Positions 1-10,141 of a DNA stretch of 64,000 nucleotides are shown here, in pieces (the stretch's first letter is position 1; the number at the start of each line of letters is the position of its first letter). The stretch is from Acinetobacter piscicola (GTDB lineage Bacteria > Pseudomonadota > Gammaproteobacteria > Pseudomonadales > Moraxellaceae): the NCBI RefSeq assembly GCF_002233755.1, contig NZ_KZ268704.1, positions 1 to 64,000 of the forward strand, written 5' to 3'. The position numbers and the translations under genes are program-made. The notes beneath the pieces are model-generated. The model did no database searches. It was given only the letters and a program-made list of their open reading frames with translations, and was not told the DNA's origin.

Positions 1-1932
1 ATCAACGTTCGAGTGGTTATCACCTCCCGCTAAAGTGGTTAATGGGATACTATTTGCATCATTGCCTGCTGTATCTTGAATTACTGATGTATCGTTATTT
101 GGACTTGGATCGGTGTAGCTATAACTGACACTTTGTCCTATTCCAATTGCTGGGACAAAGCTGAGGAAGACATCGTTGCCTGAGATCGTAATTGTATTTG
201 GGCTAACAAGCTGCCCATTGATATTGATACTAAAACTAGTTGCACTTGGTAGATTCACACCATCCAAAGCTTCGTTGTAGTGGAATACCAATTGTCCGAC
301 GGGGTTCACTTCTACACTTTGTAGCTGTGGTGCAGTATTGTCAGCAGTTGATGTCGTTGGAACTGTAGAATTATTATTAACAATGATTGAACTTAAGTCT
401 GTAGCATCGTTTCCTGCGATGTCTTGAATGGCATTAAGATCATTACTATTCGAGATATTTTGAATCGTAAAGCTATCATTTCGTGCATTGCTTGCACTCG
501 GGTCTGTATAAGAAACTTGAACATTTTGCCCAGCTGTAACTGCTTCACTGAGTGTCAGAATGACGTCTTGCCCACGAATACTAATATCCACAATACTAAC
601 GACAACGTCTCCAACCGTTACTGTAAAATTCTCGATTGTCGGTAAATGCGTACTGTCTAGGCTTTCATTGTAGTTTAGAGTTAACGTTGTACCAGTCTCA
701 TCTACTATTGCACTTACAAAGTTTGGTGCAGTCACATCACCTGCTGTGACTTCTATTTGATTAGGATTTTCTGAACCATCCTTAACGGTGACAATAATTG
801 TTTCACCGTCAGCCAGTGAGCGATCAAGTTGAATACTGTCAACAGTATTATTACCTGTAGCAATTCCATGACCGATAATATTGCCATTTGCATCTGTAAT
901 TTCTACAGTTCCAACTTCATTCGAGGTAATTTCTACAGTATCAGCATCTTTAATATCTGCTGAAATAATGGGTGCGGTGACATCTCCAACAACAATTTCT
1001 TCCGTTGTATTATTTCCAGCACTATCAGTAACAGAGACAATAATAGTATCACCGTCACTCAATACTTCATCAATCTCAATAGTCACTTGACCATTTGAAT
1101 CAACAATACCCTCACCAATGGTCTTACCTGATTCATCTTTAATTTCTACTTTACTGCCAATCTCATCGGAACTGACCTGAATAGTATTATTATCGACAAT
1201 ATTGACTTCTACTTGTGGATCAGTCACATCTCCAACGTTAATAGACTCCGTTGTTTTATTTCCTGAATGATCCGTTGCAGTGATTGTAATAGTTTCATTA
1301 TCTTGCAAAGGTCTTGTTAAGGTAATATCAACATTACCTGCTTGATTTATTTGTCCTGTGCCAATGATTTTACCACTAGTATCCGTAATAATAATTTGAC
1401 TCGCTTCATCAGAGCCGATTTTAATGTGACTATTATCTAAAATCTCATGCGTTATTATTGGCCCAGTTTTATCTACGTTATTTTCATTGTTATTTTCATT
1501 CTTTGGATGATGCCCACTGCTACTACCTGAACTTGCTGCAATCCCAATAATACTCAGAGCAGTAGCAACCCATGCCCATGTAGGTGCTACAGTAGATTGA
1601 CCATCTGATAAATAATCTTGAAAATTATCAATACCTAAATAATCCACCTTAGTCACAAGGCCTGTGTCATCAAATTCCTGCAATTTTACAGAGAAATATT
1701 GCCCATTTTCTGTTTCTAGTACCAACTCCTTAGGTGTTTCACCTAAAAAGAAATCATCAATAATAACTTTTTCTCCCGTATTCAATTCAATTTCTAAGCT
1801 ATTACCAATTTTATTTATTTTGGCAATATCAGCTTTATCTAAATTAGCCTTATAAATACGATGACTTATATTTTCCTTATCTAAAGTAATGGATTGAACA
1901 ATTCCCTTTTCATAAACTGGCTTAGTTGTCAT
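1..1932 (-). CDS. Bap-like biofilm-associated surface adhesin, N-terminal part (partial)
   Basis: Open for 644 codons from an ATG at 1932 to the window edge, so the C-terminal part lies outside. Residues 1-115 resemble the BapA-type prefix domain of Acinetobacter adhesins. Residues 117-141 form a hydrophobic, small-residue segment (PTWAWVATALSIIGIAA) followed by a Ser/Gly/His-rich linker. From about residue 155 there are three Ig-like repeats of about 80 residues, each with a VGDVT-type junction, then at least two longer SWM-like repeats with the LxYNExLD motif. The repeats are acidic and lack cysteine, as usual for type I-secreted Bap/Blp proteins. An AGGT ribosome site precedes the ATG. Role in adhesion and biofilm is known for the family and inferred here; which Bap/Blp type it is cannot be told from this fragment. 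Confidence 0.85.
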   Translation of the reverse strand, partial: MTTKPVYEKGIVQSITLDKENISHRIYKANLDKADIAKINKIGNSLEIELNTGEKVIIDDFFLGETPKELVLETENGQYFSVKLQEFDDTGLVTKVDYLGIDNFQDYLSDGQSTVAPTWAWVATALSIIGIAASSGSSSGHHPKNENNNENNVDKTGPIITHEILDNSHIKIGSDEASQIIITDTSGKIIGTGQINQAGNVDITLTRPLQDNETITITATDHSGNKTTESINVGDVTDPQVEVNIVDNNTIQVSSDEIGSKVEIKDESGKTIGEGIVDSNGQVTIEIDEVLSDGDTIIVSVTDSAGNNTTEEIVVGDVTAPIISADIKDADTVEITSNEVGTVEITDANGNIIGHGIATGNNTVDSIQLDRSLADGETIIVTVKDGSENPNQIEVTAGDVTAPNFVSAIVDETGTTLTLNYNESLDSTHLPTIENFTVTVGDVVVSIVDISIRGQDVILTLSEAVTAGQNVQVSYTDPSASNARNDSFTIQNISNSNDLNAIQDIAGNDATDLSSIIVNNNSTVPTTSTADNTAPQLQSVEVNPVGQLVFHYNEALDGVNLPSATSFSININGQLVSPNTITISGNDVFLSFVPAIGIGQSVSYSYTDPSPNNDTSVIQDTAGNDANSIPLTTLAGGDNHSNVD

Positions 1933-2584
1933 ATTATTACCTAAATTTATTATATCTACCCATTAAAAAAGATAAGTAAATCCAGTAAGCCATACAAGTA
2001 CATAATATTACTAACAAAAATAAAATAATAAGAAACAAGGAATACTTAAGAATTCATACTTAAATTAAAATAATCTTATTTTTCATTTTTCAGTGATGCA
2101 GTTATCTAATCTTTATTTTTATTTTAATTAAAATCCATTTATATTTATTATTTAAATGATCTTTATTTAGTTTGGATTACTAAATCTATTTTTTATCTAT
2201 CAGAACATTCTAGTTATTGCTAATTTTTATTTTTAAACATTAACTTAACTATATTTTTTACTTAAGTCTCAATATTTTAAAATAAATTATATACAAGTGT
2301 ATTTTTATTTCCATTGTTTTTTTATGGGTATTATTAAAGCTTAATGATGTAACAGCATTCTTGTTTTAAATAGATATGTAAATATTTGTAAATAAATTAA
2401 TTATTCTAAAGGTAAAAGTCTATTACTAATAATAAATAATGACTGCTTAAAAAATAGCTTATAAATATTTAAATATTTTCTAAATGAAAGACTTAAAGTA
2501 CCAAAATAGATAGCAAAAAGGTGAAGCCATTAGCTTCACCTTTGATCATAATCAATAAGTAATTTTATTAATTAAGCTTCTTAC
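1933..2584. other. Very AT-rich intergenic region between adhesin and lptB
   Basis: No convincing gene in any frame. It contains the upstream region of the adhesin gene and, at 2517-2543, the lptB terminator. The remainder is long A/T tracts, consistent with a promoter region for a silenced or H-NS-bound surface gene, but I can point to no defined site. Confidence 0.6.
2517..2543 (-). terminator. Rho-independent terminator after lptB
   Basis: Arms AAAGGTGAAGC and GCTTCACCTTT form a perfect 11-bp stem with a 5-nt loop. Read on the minus strand it is followed by TTTTTGCT. It lies about 40 nt after the lptB stop codon. Confidence 0.85.
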
Positions 2585-3328
2585 TTAAACTGTAAAATCA
2601 TCACCTAAATATACTTCGCGAACTGTTTCATCTGCAAGTACCTCTTCAGGCGTACCTTCTGCAATAACAGCACCTTCACTCACAATATAGGCATGCTCAC
2701 AAATTGCCAACGTCTCTCTTACATTATGATCTGTGATTAAAACACCAATACCGCGATCTTTTAACTGGCGAATAATATCTTTAATATCACCCACCGAAAT
2801 TGGATCGACTCCTGCAAAAGGCTCATCCAATAACATAAATTTAGGATCGGCAGCTAAAGCACGTGCAATTTCTGCGCGACGACGTTCGCCCCCCGAAACA
2901 CTCATGCCCAAAGAATCTTTGATATGTGTGATTTTAAAATCTTCTAATAACTCTTTTAAACGCTGTTGACGCTGCTGTTTATTTAAATCTTTACGCGTTT
3001 CAAGGATCGCCATAATATTATCGGCAATGCTTAGTTTTCTAAAAATAGATGCTTCTTGAGGTAAATAACCAATACCCTTTCTTGCTCGTTGATGCATCGC
3101 AAGATCAGAAATATCTTCATTATCTAAATGAATGACACCCTTATCCATTCGAACCAAACCAACAACCATATAGAAACTTGTCGTTTTACCCGCACCATTT
3201 GGCCCAAGTAAACCCACAATTTGACCACTTTGCATTTGAAAAGAAACGTCTTTTACAACCCAACGCTTGTTATACACTTTAGCGAGGTGTTTGATGGTTA
3301 ATGTTTGAGTCTGATCCTGTACTTGCAT
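2585..3328 (-). CDS. lptB: LPS export ABC transporter ATP-binding protein LptB
   Basis: ATPase of the LptB2FG(C) machine that extracts lipopolysaccharide or lipooligosaccharide from the inner membrane. The 247-residue protein has Walker [10 protein letters not shown] (42-50), Q-loop LPQEA (89-93), signature VSGGE (144-148), Walker B FMLLDEP (164-170), and the switch histidine H201 in TDHN. Length is normal for LptB. Its ATG overlaps the lptA stop by one base (TAATG), so translation is probably coupled. Last gene of the kdsD-kdsC-lptC-lptA-lptB set and followed by a strong terminator. LptF and LptG are not in the window. Confidence 0.97.
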   Translation of the reverse strand: MQVQDQTQTLTIKHLAKVYNKRWVVKDVSFQMQSGQIVGLLGPNGAGKTTSFYMVVGLVRMDKGVIHLDNEDISDLAMHQRARKGIGYLPQEASIFRKLSIADNIMAILETRKDLNKQQRQQRLKELLEDFKITHIKDSLGMSVSGGERRRAEIARALAADPKFMLLDEPFAGVDPISVGDIKDIIRQLKDRGIGVLITDHNVRETLAICEHAYIVSEGAVIAEGTPEEVLADETVREVYLGDDFTV

Positions 3329-3894
3329 TAATCACGCGCTCCAGGAAATGTTTTTGTCGTACTAGGCGGAATGATAATTTGTACACGACCTTTTGAGCTA
3401 CCTGTTGAATCAGACGCGCCTGAAGCTTCGATATCACCTTTATTCATACTGTACTTAAGTGTACTACTGCGTATGCTTGCACCATCTTGATAGAGATATG
3501 CATTTCCAACTAAATTAATAATACCCGTTTCAGCGTTATAAATGATTTTCTGCGCCTCACCTCGAGCAATACCGCGGTTACTCTCCAACTGTTGCTGGAA
3601 TTTTGCAGGAGAACCCGAAGCAGTAATGGTACTAATTTGTTTATTTTTATTAAGTTGTGCCACCAACGAAGCTGCTTGGAGTTTCATTGTGCCTTGTTCA
3701 ATAATCACATTTCCTGAGTAAGTTGTAACTCCACTACGCTCACTATATGTCGCTTTATCTGCAACCAATGAAATCGCTTGACTACGATCACTTGGCAAAG
3801 CAAAAACAGATGCAGTCAAACACATTAAGCTCACTGTACCAATCGCTTGCTTCAGGAAAGATTGAGTTAGTAAAAATGGTTTAATTTGGTACAT
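3328..3894 (-). CDS. lptA: LPS transport periplasmic protein LptA
   Basis: Periplasmic bridge protein carrying LPS from LptC to LptD. I start it at the ATG at 3894, preceded by GAGGAA, giving 188 residues that begin with a signal peptide (hydrophobic core about 18-32, ending ASVFA). A longer reading from 3933 would put 13 extra residues before the signal peptide and deepen the overlap with lptC. The mature part has the OstA/LptA pattern of short beta repeats ([16 protein letters not shown]). Overlaps the end of lptC by 14 nt and abuts lptB, indicating one transcript. Confidence 0.93.
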   Translation of the reverse strand: MYQIKPFLLTQSFLKQAIGTVSLMCLTASVFALPSDRSQAISLVADKATYSERSGVTTYSGNVIIEQGTMKLQAASLVAQLNKNKQISTITASGSPAKFQQQLESNRGIARGEAQKIIYNAETGIINLVGNAYLYQDGASIRSSTLKYSMNKGDIEASGASDSTGSSKGRVQIIIPPSTTKTFPGARD

Positions 3895-4426
3895 ACTTTC
3901 CTCGAATATGAGCGAATTCATATTGACCTTCATTTAAATCAGCTTTTAAACCTTGGCTTATAAATTCAGCATCAGGTGTATTAACAGTCACTTGGTGAGT
4001 TGTTTCAAACTTACGTACTTTCGGATAACCCGTCAATTCATTCGTTAGAAACACCATTTTTCCTTGTTCACTAATTTTTGTTGCCTCAACTTGCCCTGTC
4101 AAAACAACTTTTTCATTATCATTAAACCCTCGTGCTTCTTTCGCAAAAAAAGTTGAATCAACTTGATTTTGGTGAAACATAGAGGCATTTAAATTTTTAA
4201 GTATTGATGTCTTCTGCCGTAAATCTTGTTCTAAATGATCTACTTGAGCACGAACGTACAAATTACCCTTCTCATCGGTTTGAACCAATTGGATACCTTC
4301 AGCAGAATAGGTCATGCTTTGTGCAGAATTTGCATCCAGCTTCTTACCTTTTCCGCTGTAATAATAATAGCCACCACTGATTGCCGCGATGACAACTGCA
4401 GTAACATATAAAACCTTAGTATCCAT
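3881..4426 (-). CDS. lptC: LPS export system protein LptC
   Basis: Bitopic inner-membrane protein that receives LPS from LptB2FG and passes it to LptA. 181 residues: one N-terminal transmembrane helix (about 5-24, LYVTAVVIAAISGG then YYYYSG) and a periplasmic beta-jellyroll of the LptC family. Sequence conservation in this family is low, so the call rests on length, topology and position between kdsC and lptA. Starts 39 nt after kdsC. Confidence 0.92.
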   Translation of the reverse strand: MDTKVLYVTAVVIAAISGGYYYYSGKGKKLDANSAQSMTYSAEGIQLVQTDEKGNLYVRAQVDHLEQDLRQKTSILKNLNASMFHQNQVDSTFFAKEARGFNDNEKVVLTGQVEATKISEQGKMVFLTNELTGYPKVRKFETTHQVTVNTPDAEFISQGLKADLNEGQYEFAHIRGKYVPN

Positions 4427-4465
4427 AAATGATATTCAACATTCGATTAATCTGAATTTATGCTA

Positions 4466-5005
4466 TTAATGCGGTATAGCTGTATATTTTTCAAGTAGTT
4501 CTTGGTAAACGCCTTTGGACATCAGTAACATATCGCAAACCTCACGTACTGCACCACGACCACCCATCGCTTGCGTTACTAAATCAGCACGGCGGCGAAC
4601 CTCGACATGACCATTTGGCACAGTCACTTTCATACCTGCGATCGCAAATGCAGAAAGATCTGGCCAATCATCACCCATATATAAGCAATCTTCAGGCTGT
4701 AAATTGAATTGAGCACAGGCTTCTTTCAGTGCAACACCTTTGTCTTCACGACCTTGGAACACAAGATCTACACCTAAATCAGACATGCGTTTTTCAACGA
4801 TATTACTTTTTCGCCCAGTGATAATGATCACTTTAATACCCGCTTGTTGAACCAGTTTCATACCGAGTCCATCACGAATATCAAAAGATTTAATTTCATC
4901 ACCTGAGTTTGTAAGTGTGACAAAACCATCGCTGAGAATACCATCTACATCTAAAACTAATGCTTCGACATGACGCGCTTGTTCTAACAAAACATAAGAA
5001 GCCAT
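4466..5005 (-). CDS. kdsC: 3-deoxy-D-manno-octulosonate 8-phosphate phosphatase KdsC
   Basis: HAD-family phosphatase releasing Kdo from Kdo-8-phosphate for the LPS inner core. 179 residues, the usual size of the capless tetrameric KdsC type. Motif I DVDGILSDG (19-27), motif II IITGRKS, and motif III GDDWPDLSAF are all present. Separated by three bases from the end of kdsD and followed by lptC, the standard gammaproteobacterial order. Confidence 0.96.
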   Translation of the reverse strand: MASYVLLEQARHVEALVLDVDGILSDGFVTLTNSGDEIKSFDIRDGLGMKLVQQAGIKVIIITGRKSNIVEKRMSDLGVDLVFQGREDKGVALKEACAQFNLQPEDCLYMGDDWPDLSAFAIAGMKVTVPNGHVEVRRRADLVTQAMGGRGAVREVCDMLLMSKGVYQELLEKYTAIPH

Positions 5006-5008
5006 CGA

Positions 5009-6001
5009 TTAATTTACTCCAGCTTGAATCAGGTCATGCATACTTATTACACCTATCACTTTATTGCGCTCATCGACGACAATAAATTGATTAATTTTCT
5101 TTTCATTCATTTTCTCTAAAGCTTCTACGGCACGAATTTCTTTAGAAACTGTCGATGGATTTTGAATCATCACCTCTGAAACAGGTAAATTGACATCAAA
5201 ACCTTGTTGCTTATCAATTAAACGACGTAAATCACCATCCGTGAAAATACCCAATAAAGTGTCATTTTCATCAACAACTGTCGTTAAACCTAAACGCTTA
5301 TTTGAAATTTCATACAATACTTTATTCATTGGCGTGTTGGGTAAAACTTTCGGTAAATCATTGCCCGTATGCATCAAATGTTTTACATGCAATAACAAAC
5401 GTTTACCTAAAGCGCCTGCAGGATGCGACATCGCAAAATCATCAGCAGTAAAACCACGAGCATCCAGTAATGCAACAGCAAGTGCATCACCCAAAACCAA
5501 AGTCGCAGTCGTGCTCGAAGTCGGTGCTAAACCTAAAGGACATGCTTCTTTAATATTTCCTAAGGTTAATGCAACATCAGCATTTTGTGGCATTGGGCCT
5601 TTATCATCACCACTAATGGTAATTAAAGGTACAGCCAAATGTTTGATGAGTGGCATTAGCATCATTATTTCATCACTCTTTCCAGAGTTTGAAATTGCGA
5701 TCAATACATCGCCTTCGACCAACATGCCCAAATCTCCATGCCCTGCTTCACCGGGATGCATAAAGAATGAAGGTGTGCCTGTGGAGGCAAATGTGGCAGC
5801 CATTTTACGACCGATATGCCCTGATTTCCCCATACCAGTGATCACTAAACGACCTTTACATTGCAAAATAATTTCGCAAGCACGTGAAAAGCGATCATCA
5901 ATTTGTGTCGCCAAGATCTCTAAGGCTTGTTCTTCAATGCGTAAGGTTTCAAGTGCTACCTTTTGAAAATCAACTCGTTTCTGCATATTTTCAAGATTCA
6001 A
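5009..6001 (-). CDS. kdsD: Arabinose-5-phosphate isomerase KdsD
   Basis: Interconverts ribulose-5-phosphate and arabinose-5-phosphate, the first step of Kdo synthesis. 330 residues: an SIS domain (about 40-175, with GMGKSGHIGRKMAATFASTG and the HPGEAGHGDLG loop) and two C-terminal CBS domains (about 205-330). Length matches KdsD/GutQ. Being first in the kdsC-lptCAB unit favours KdsD over the paralogue GutQ. Divergent from cysS across a 195-bp region that must hold both promoters. Confidence 0.95.
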   Translation of the reverse strand: MNLENMQKRVDFQKVALETLRIEEQALEILATQIDDRFSRACEIILQCKGRLVITGMGKSGHIGRKMAATFASTGTPSFFMHPGEAGHGDLGMLVEGDVLIAISNSGKSDEIMMLMPLIKHLAVPLITISGDDKGPMPQNADVALTLGNIKEACPLGLAPTSSTTATLVLGDALAVALLDARGFTADDFAMSHPAGALGKRLLLHVKHLMHTGNDLPKVLPNTPMNKVLYEISNKRLGLTTVVDENDTLLGIFTDGDLRRLIDKQQGFDVNLPVSEVMIQNPSTVSKEIRAVEALEKMNEKKINQFIVVDERNKVIGVISMHDLIQAGVN

Positions 6002-6196
6002 AATGAACTGACCTTAACTCTAAAAGAGTTCGAATATCGACTGGAATATTTTTCATATTTTAGCATAGCAATACAATAGGCTGCTTTCCTAAATATATAA
6101 TTTTCACTTTGTTAGAAAAATAATGCATAAATCTTTATGAAATATGGAGCTTAGGTTAAGATTAACTATCTTTTTATTTAAGCATTTAGACGACCT

Positions 6197-7618
6197 ATGC
6201 AACCATTTGTTCTTTACAACTCTGAGCAACGTAAAAAAGTTGAATTTGTTCCCCGTAAAGAAGGACATATCGACATGTATGTGTGCGGTATGACAGTGTA
6301 TGACTACTGTCACATCGGGCATGCTCGGGTTATGGTTGCATTTGACTACATTACTCGTTTTCTACGTAGCCAAGGTTGGAATGTTAAATACGTTCGAAAT
6401 ATCACAGATATTGACGATAAGATTATTGCACGTGCCAATGAAAATGGCGAAAGCATCTCAGCTTTAACAGAACGTTTTATTATTGCCATGAATGATGATG
6501 CTGCTCGTTTGGGTTGCTTAGAACCTGATGAAGCACCTCGTGCAACAAATTACATCGATCAAATGCAAAATATGATTGGTAATCTTGTCAATAAAGGTAC
6601 GGCTTATCCATCTCAAAATGGTGATGTGTATTTTGAAGTTGAAAAATTTGCAAAATACGGTCGTCTTTCAGGTCGCAAACTTGAAGACATGCAAGCAGGT
6701 GCATCGGAACGTGTTGATGTCGAAGTTGAGAAAAAACATCCATTTGACTTTGTACTTTGGAAACATGCCAAAGAAAATGAGCCTTCATGGGCTTCACCTT
6801 GGGGCAATGGTCGTCCGGGTTGGCACATTGAATGCTCTGCAATGTCAACTTGCTGCCTAGGCAATCATTTCGATATTCATGGCGGTGGCTCAGATTTAAT
6901 GTTCCCCCATCATGAAAATGAAATTGCACAGTCTGAAGCTTCTACAGATGAACAATATGTAAACTACTGGATGCATGTTGGTTTCATTAATGTCGATGGT
7001 GAAAAAATGTCTAAATCATTAGGCAACTTCTTCACTATTCGTGATGTGATGGAAAAATTCCACCCTGAAGTGATTCGCTATTTTATTGTATCTTCACACT
7101 ATCGTAGTCCTGTGAATTTTTCAGATTTTGCCCTCAAAGAAGCAAAAGCTACACTTTCACGTTTTTATCATGCATTCAAAGCTTATCAACAAATCTACGG
7201 CAATAAAACTGTCGCAACTTTAGACACAAACTTTGTTGAACGTTTCAATGCAGCAATGAGTGATGATTTCAATACAGCAGAAGCAATTGCGATCTTGTTT
7301 GAAATCATTAAAGAATTGAATCGTGCTGTAAAAGAAGAAAACGAAGCTCAAGCGACGATTTTCTATTCTACATTACGCCATTTAACCGATATTTTAGCTT
7401 TAGTTCAGTATGATGTAGATGAATTTTTAAAGTCAGATATTGGTCAAGAGCAGCTTGGTTTATCTGAAACTGAAATTGAAGATTTAATTCAACAACGTGT
7501 AGATGCCAAGAAAAATAAAGATTTTGCCAATGCAGATGCAATTCGCCAATCTTTACTCGATCAAGGTGTTGTTCTAGAAGATACTCGTCAAGGAACTGTT
7601 TGGCGTCGTGCTGATTAA
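6197..7618 (+). CDS. cysS: Cysteinyl-tRNA synthetase
   Basis: Charges tRNA-Cys. 473 residues, normal length. Class I signatures: zinc ligand C30 in MYVCG, HIGH at 39-42, ECSAMS at 212-217 with the second zinc cysteine, HHENE zinc region near 238-242, and KMSKS at 270-274. The C-terminal DALR-type domain ends with the typical [15 protein letters not shown]. Monocistronic in appearance, with a hairpin terminator starting 12 nt after the stop. Confidence 0.98.
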   Translation: MQPFVLYNSEQRKKVEFVPRKEGHIDMYVCGMTVYDYCHIGHARVMVAFDYITRFLRSQGWNVKYVRNITDIDDKIIARANENGESISALTERFIIAMNDDAARLGCLEPDEAPRATNYIDQMQNMIGNLVNKGTAYPSQNGDVYFEVEKFAKYGRLSGRKLEDMQAGASERVDVEVEKKHPFDFVLWKHAKENEPSWASPWGNGRPGWHIECSAMSTCCLGNHFDIHGGGSDLMFPHHENEIAQSEASTDEQYVNYWMHVGFINVDGEKMSKSLGNFFTIRDVMEKFHPEVIRYFIVSSHYRSPVNFSDFALKEAKATLSRFYHAFKAYQQIYGNKTVATLDTNFVERFNAAMSDDFNTAEAIAILFEIIKELNRAVKEENEAQATIFYSTLRHLTDILALVQYDVDEFLKSDIGQEQLGLSETEIEDLIQQRVDAKKNKDFANADAIRQSLLDQGVVLEDTRQGTVWRRAD

Positions 7619-7629
7619 TCTTTACTTGA

Positions 7630-7660
7630 ATAGAGTGTATTAAATTCTAATACACTCTAT
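7630..7660 (+). terminator. Hairpin terminator after cysS
   Basis: Perfect 13-bp stem ATAGAGTGTATTA / TAATACACTCTAT with a 5-nt loop, directly after the cysS stop. The T-tract behind it is weak (CTCGCCTATTTTC). Nothing else recognisable lies between here and the TetR gene at 7964. Confidence 0.7.
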
Positions 7661-7963
7661 CTCGCCTATTTTCTGAATACTCAATATACTTCATCAATAT
7701 TTGGGTGGATTTAAAACTGCACTTTTTTAATTTAAAAATTAAAGTGAGCTACACTCAAATAATCCATATTGTAAATTAAATACACATTTCTAACTTTTAA
7801 GTGATCAAAAAGATCACTCTGAGATTTAAATTTAGCAAAAAAACAGCATAACAATGGCTTCTGTTGGCTTTATATCATCTTATTTTACCAAGCTATTTTT
7901 GAATGCTTGAATAACTGATATACTCAACGCTGGTTCTTTATTGATGTTTTGGGAACGGATTAC

Positions 7964-8581
7964 ATGAGCACAGTACGCCAACAAAATTTTCTACTCCGTA
8001 AAGAGAAAATTTTAGCCATGGCAGAAACACTTCTACTCGATAATACTCAAGATATTACCCTCAGTGAACTTGCTGAAGAACTGGATATTGCCAAAGGCAC
8101 AATTTACAAACATTTTAAAAGCAAAAATCAGCTTTATTTAGAACTCATTATTCAAAATGAGAAAAGATTACTAGATATTTCAAAATCTTATCAAAAAGAT
8201 ATTCAAACTTATGTATCGCAATATATGCTTTACAACATGCTCAATTCAAATCGAACCATTTTATTGCATGTGATTGAAGAACGTCTGACCAATAACGAAA
8301 GAAAATTGAATGATTTGTTCGAAGAACTTTACCAAATTCGTGAAGAACGTATTTTGGAACTTAAAGATTTGTTTGGTGCACATTTAAAATCACTGAATAG
8401 TATCATGTCGATTCGTGATTATTTATCTTATATTTGGACAGTCACTTACGGCGCATCACTCTTACTCAATTCAACCTATTACCAAAAATCAATTGGTTCA
8501 CGTGAACGTCTGATTAAACTCTATGTAAATCAGGCATTAATGACGCCTGATAAACTCACTGATAACGAACAATTGGATTAA
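7964..8581 (+). CDS. TetR/AcrR family transcriptional regulator
   Basis: Ligand-responsive repressor type, 205 residues from the ATG at 7964. A TTG 15 nt upstream could add five residues, but GGGAACGG sits at a good distance from the ATG. The HTH is at about residues 30-55 (ITLSELAEELDIAKGTIYKHFKSKNQLY). The C-terminal ligand domain gives no clue to the inducer. No divergent target gene is adjacent: cysS precedes it on the same strand and a mobile repeat follows. Its regulon is unknown. Confidence 0.88.
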   Translation: MSTVRQQNFLLRKEKILAMAETLLLDNTQDITLSELAEELDIAKGTIYKHFKSKNQLYLELIIQNEKRLLDISKSYQKDIQTYVSQYMLYNMLNSNRTILLHVIEERLTNNERKLNDLFEELYQIREERILELKDLFGAHLKSLNSIMSIRDYLSYIWTVTYGASLLLNSTYYQKSIGSRERLIKLYVNQALMTPDKLTDNEQLD

Positions 8582-8656
8582 GTAAATTAGGCGAAATATT
8601 GTGAAAAACAATACCCACCAAATCTATTTACGCTTTGCCAATTATTGCTATAAATA

Positions 8657-9013
8657 ACCTGAGTTCGGGATAAGGCTATTCCCAACTATATGATACGCGG
8701 AAACGTCAGTCGCATTGTTCGAGGCAGGACTACATCTGTAATATACTGTTTTTGCGATATATTAGGTACTTGATAGTATCTGTCGAGTTGGCGACTGACA
8801 AATGGTTTTGCCCTTGCGTGGCAGTGCCACTCATCCCGAAAGCCTTGCGAGGTAGTACCTCTCAGGTCGAACCTGAACAAGATTGAAATATATTTCAAGC
8901 GAAGTGCAAGACGAAGTGGGTTAATCCTTGCATTTGGCTTTAAACGGTAAGACTCCGCTGTGCCTGATCTATCTTTTCAATAACTTACATCAAAGTTTAT
9001 CCCGAACTGACGT
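8657..9013. mobile_element. MITE-like element with terminal inverted repeats and 8-bp flanking repeats
   Basis: A 357-bp segment ending in 17-bp terminal inverted repeats (8657-8673 and 8997-9013; 15 of 17 match, core AGTTCGGGATAA perfect over 12). It is flanked by the direct repeat TATAAATA at 8649-8656 and 9014-9021, the expected size of a target duplication. Inside are further inverted repeats: GTCAGTCGC (8705-8713) against GCGACTGAC (8791-8799), the 16-bp palindrome TTGAAATATATTTCAA (8883-8898), and small hairpins near TGGCAGTGCCA and GAGGTAGTACCTC. Base composition is richer in G+C than the surroundings. It has no transposase, so it would move in trans. The family is not identified. Confidence 0.75.
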
Positions 9014-9053
9014 TATAAATACACCTTGATATGAAGATCCTAAGCATCGTTTT

Positions 9054-10007
9054 TTATTGATTAGGGCGCAATAATTGGCTCGGCAACGGCATTGAATTGA
9101 CCTGACTAAAGATTTCATAACACATATGCCTTAACCACTGATGACTGGTTTTATGATGACAAGACATATGCCAATACTGCTTAATTGAGTAGGTTGAGAA
9201 TGAAATTGGCGCAGGTAAAATTTTCAAATTCCCTCTCGATAATAAAACTTCACTCAAATAATAAGGCACCGTGGCAATAGAGTCAGTGTCTTGTACCACC
9301 AGACCCACACCTAAATAACTTGGAATACGCATAAGAATATTACGTTTTAAATCCAAATTTAATAATTCATTGGCAATGTGGTAATGCCCTATACCTGCAT
9401 CAATATCAATATGTGATTCACTTAAATATTGCTCAACAGTGATACTGTCATTACTGAGTCTTGGATGGTCTTTGGATGCAATCACCACATAAAACTGTTC
9501 AAACAATTTTTGTTGATAAAAACCATTTTCCAAATGCGGTAAAAAACCAATCGCTAAATCAATTTCACCATTGGCCATTTGATAACTGGTTTCAGAAGTG
9601 ATCGCTCTTACGTTCAATTTCACATGTGGTGCATGTTGTTTTAAATATTGAGAAATTTTAGGTAAAAGTACCAAATGCGAAACATCGGTCATTGCTACAG
9701 TAAATTGTTGCTGCGATGCAGACTCATCAAAATCTACACTAAAATTATTGATAATTTCGACTTTACTTAACGCCTCACTGACCAATGGATAGAGTTGTTT
9801 AGACAATTCGGTCGGCACCATTTCATTACCAATCCGTAAAAACAATGGATTGTTATAATGCATACGTATTTTTGTGAGAATATTACTAACCGTAGGTTGA
9901 CTCATAGCCAAATGATCCGCAGCAGCAGAAACACTTTTAAACTTATAAATATAGTAAAAAATACTGAGCAACTTACAATCTAACTCAAACACGAAATAAT
10001 ATCTCAC
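9054..10007 (-). CDS. LysR family transcriptional regulator
   Basis: 317 residues from a GTG at 10007; another GTG five codons later (9992) is an equally possible start, since no clear ribosome site separates them. The winged HTH is at about 15-60 (SVSAAADHLAMSQPTVSNILTKIR), then a PBP2-like effector domain (about 95-300). The effector is unknown. It is transcribed in the same direction as, and downstream of, the SDR at 10142, so it is not the classic divergent arrangement. A perfect 11-bp inverted repeat at 10075-10105 lies just upstream and may be its own operator. Confidence 0.88.
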   Translation of the reverse strand: MRYYFVFELDCKLLSIFYYIYKFKSVSAAADHLAMSQPTVSNILTKIRMHYNNPLFLRIGNEMVPTELSKQLYPLVSEALSKVEIINNFSVDFDESASQQQFTVAMTDVSHLVLLPKISQYLKQHAPHVKLNVRAITSETSYQMANGEIDLAIGFLPHLENGFYQQKLFEQFYVVIASKDHPRLSNDSITVEQYLSESHIDIDAGIGHYHIANELLNLDLKRNILMRIPSYLGVGLVVQDTDSIATVPYYLSEVLLSRGNLKILPAPISFSTYSIKQYWHMSCHHKTSHQWLRHMCYEIFSQVNSMPLPSQLLRPNQ

Positions 10008-10074
10008 TCATTTGTCTAATTGATATTATATCTTGACCTTTTTTATTTTTTTTTCCAATGTTTTAATGTACCGA

Positions 10075-10105
10075 TTTTAAACAATCAAATCAACATTGTT
10101 TAAAA
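10075..10105. promoter_or_regulatory. Inverted repeat upstream of LysR gene
   Basis: TTTTAAACAAT and ATTGTTTAAAA, perfect 11-bp arms with a 9-nt spacer. It sits 68 nt upstream of the LysR start and 36 nt after the SDR stop. It could be an autoregulatory LysR site or a weak terminator. The lack of a T-run after it favours the operator reading. Confidence 0.45.
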
Positions 10106-10141
10106 TTGGCACATTAAGGCTGTATTTTGCAGATAAATTCA

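Noticed and set aside
5190..5966. 258-codon plus-strand frame opposite kdsD
   Set aside because: Antisense shadow of a well-conserved gene; codon pattern follows kdsD.
8686..8898. 70-codon minus-strand frame inside the MITE-like element
   Set aside because: It lies wholly within the repeat and covers its hairpins; residues such as GFRDEWHCHARAKPF follow from palindromic DNA. No ribosome site. Likely not a gene.
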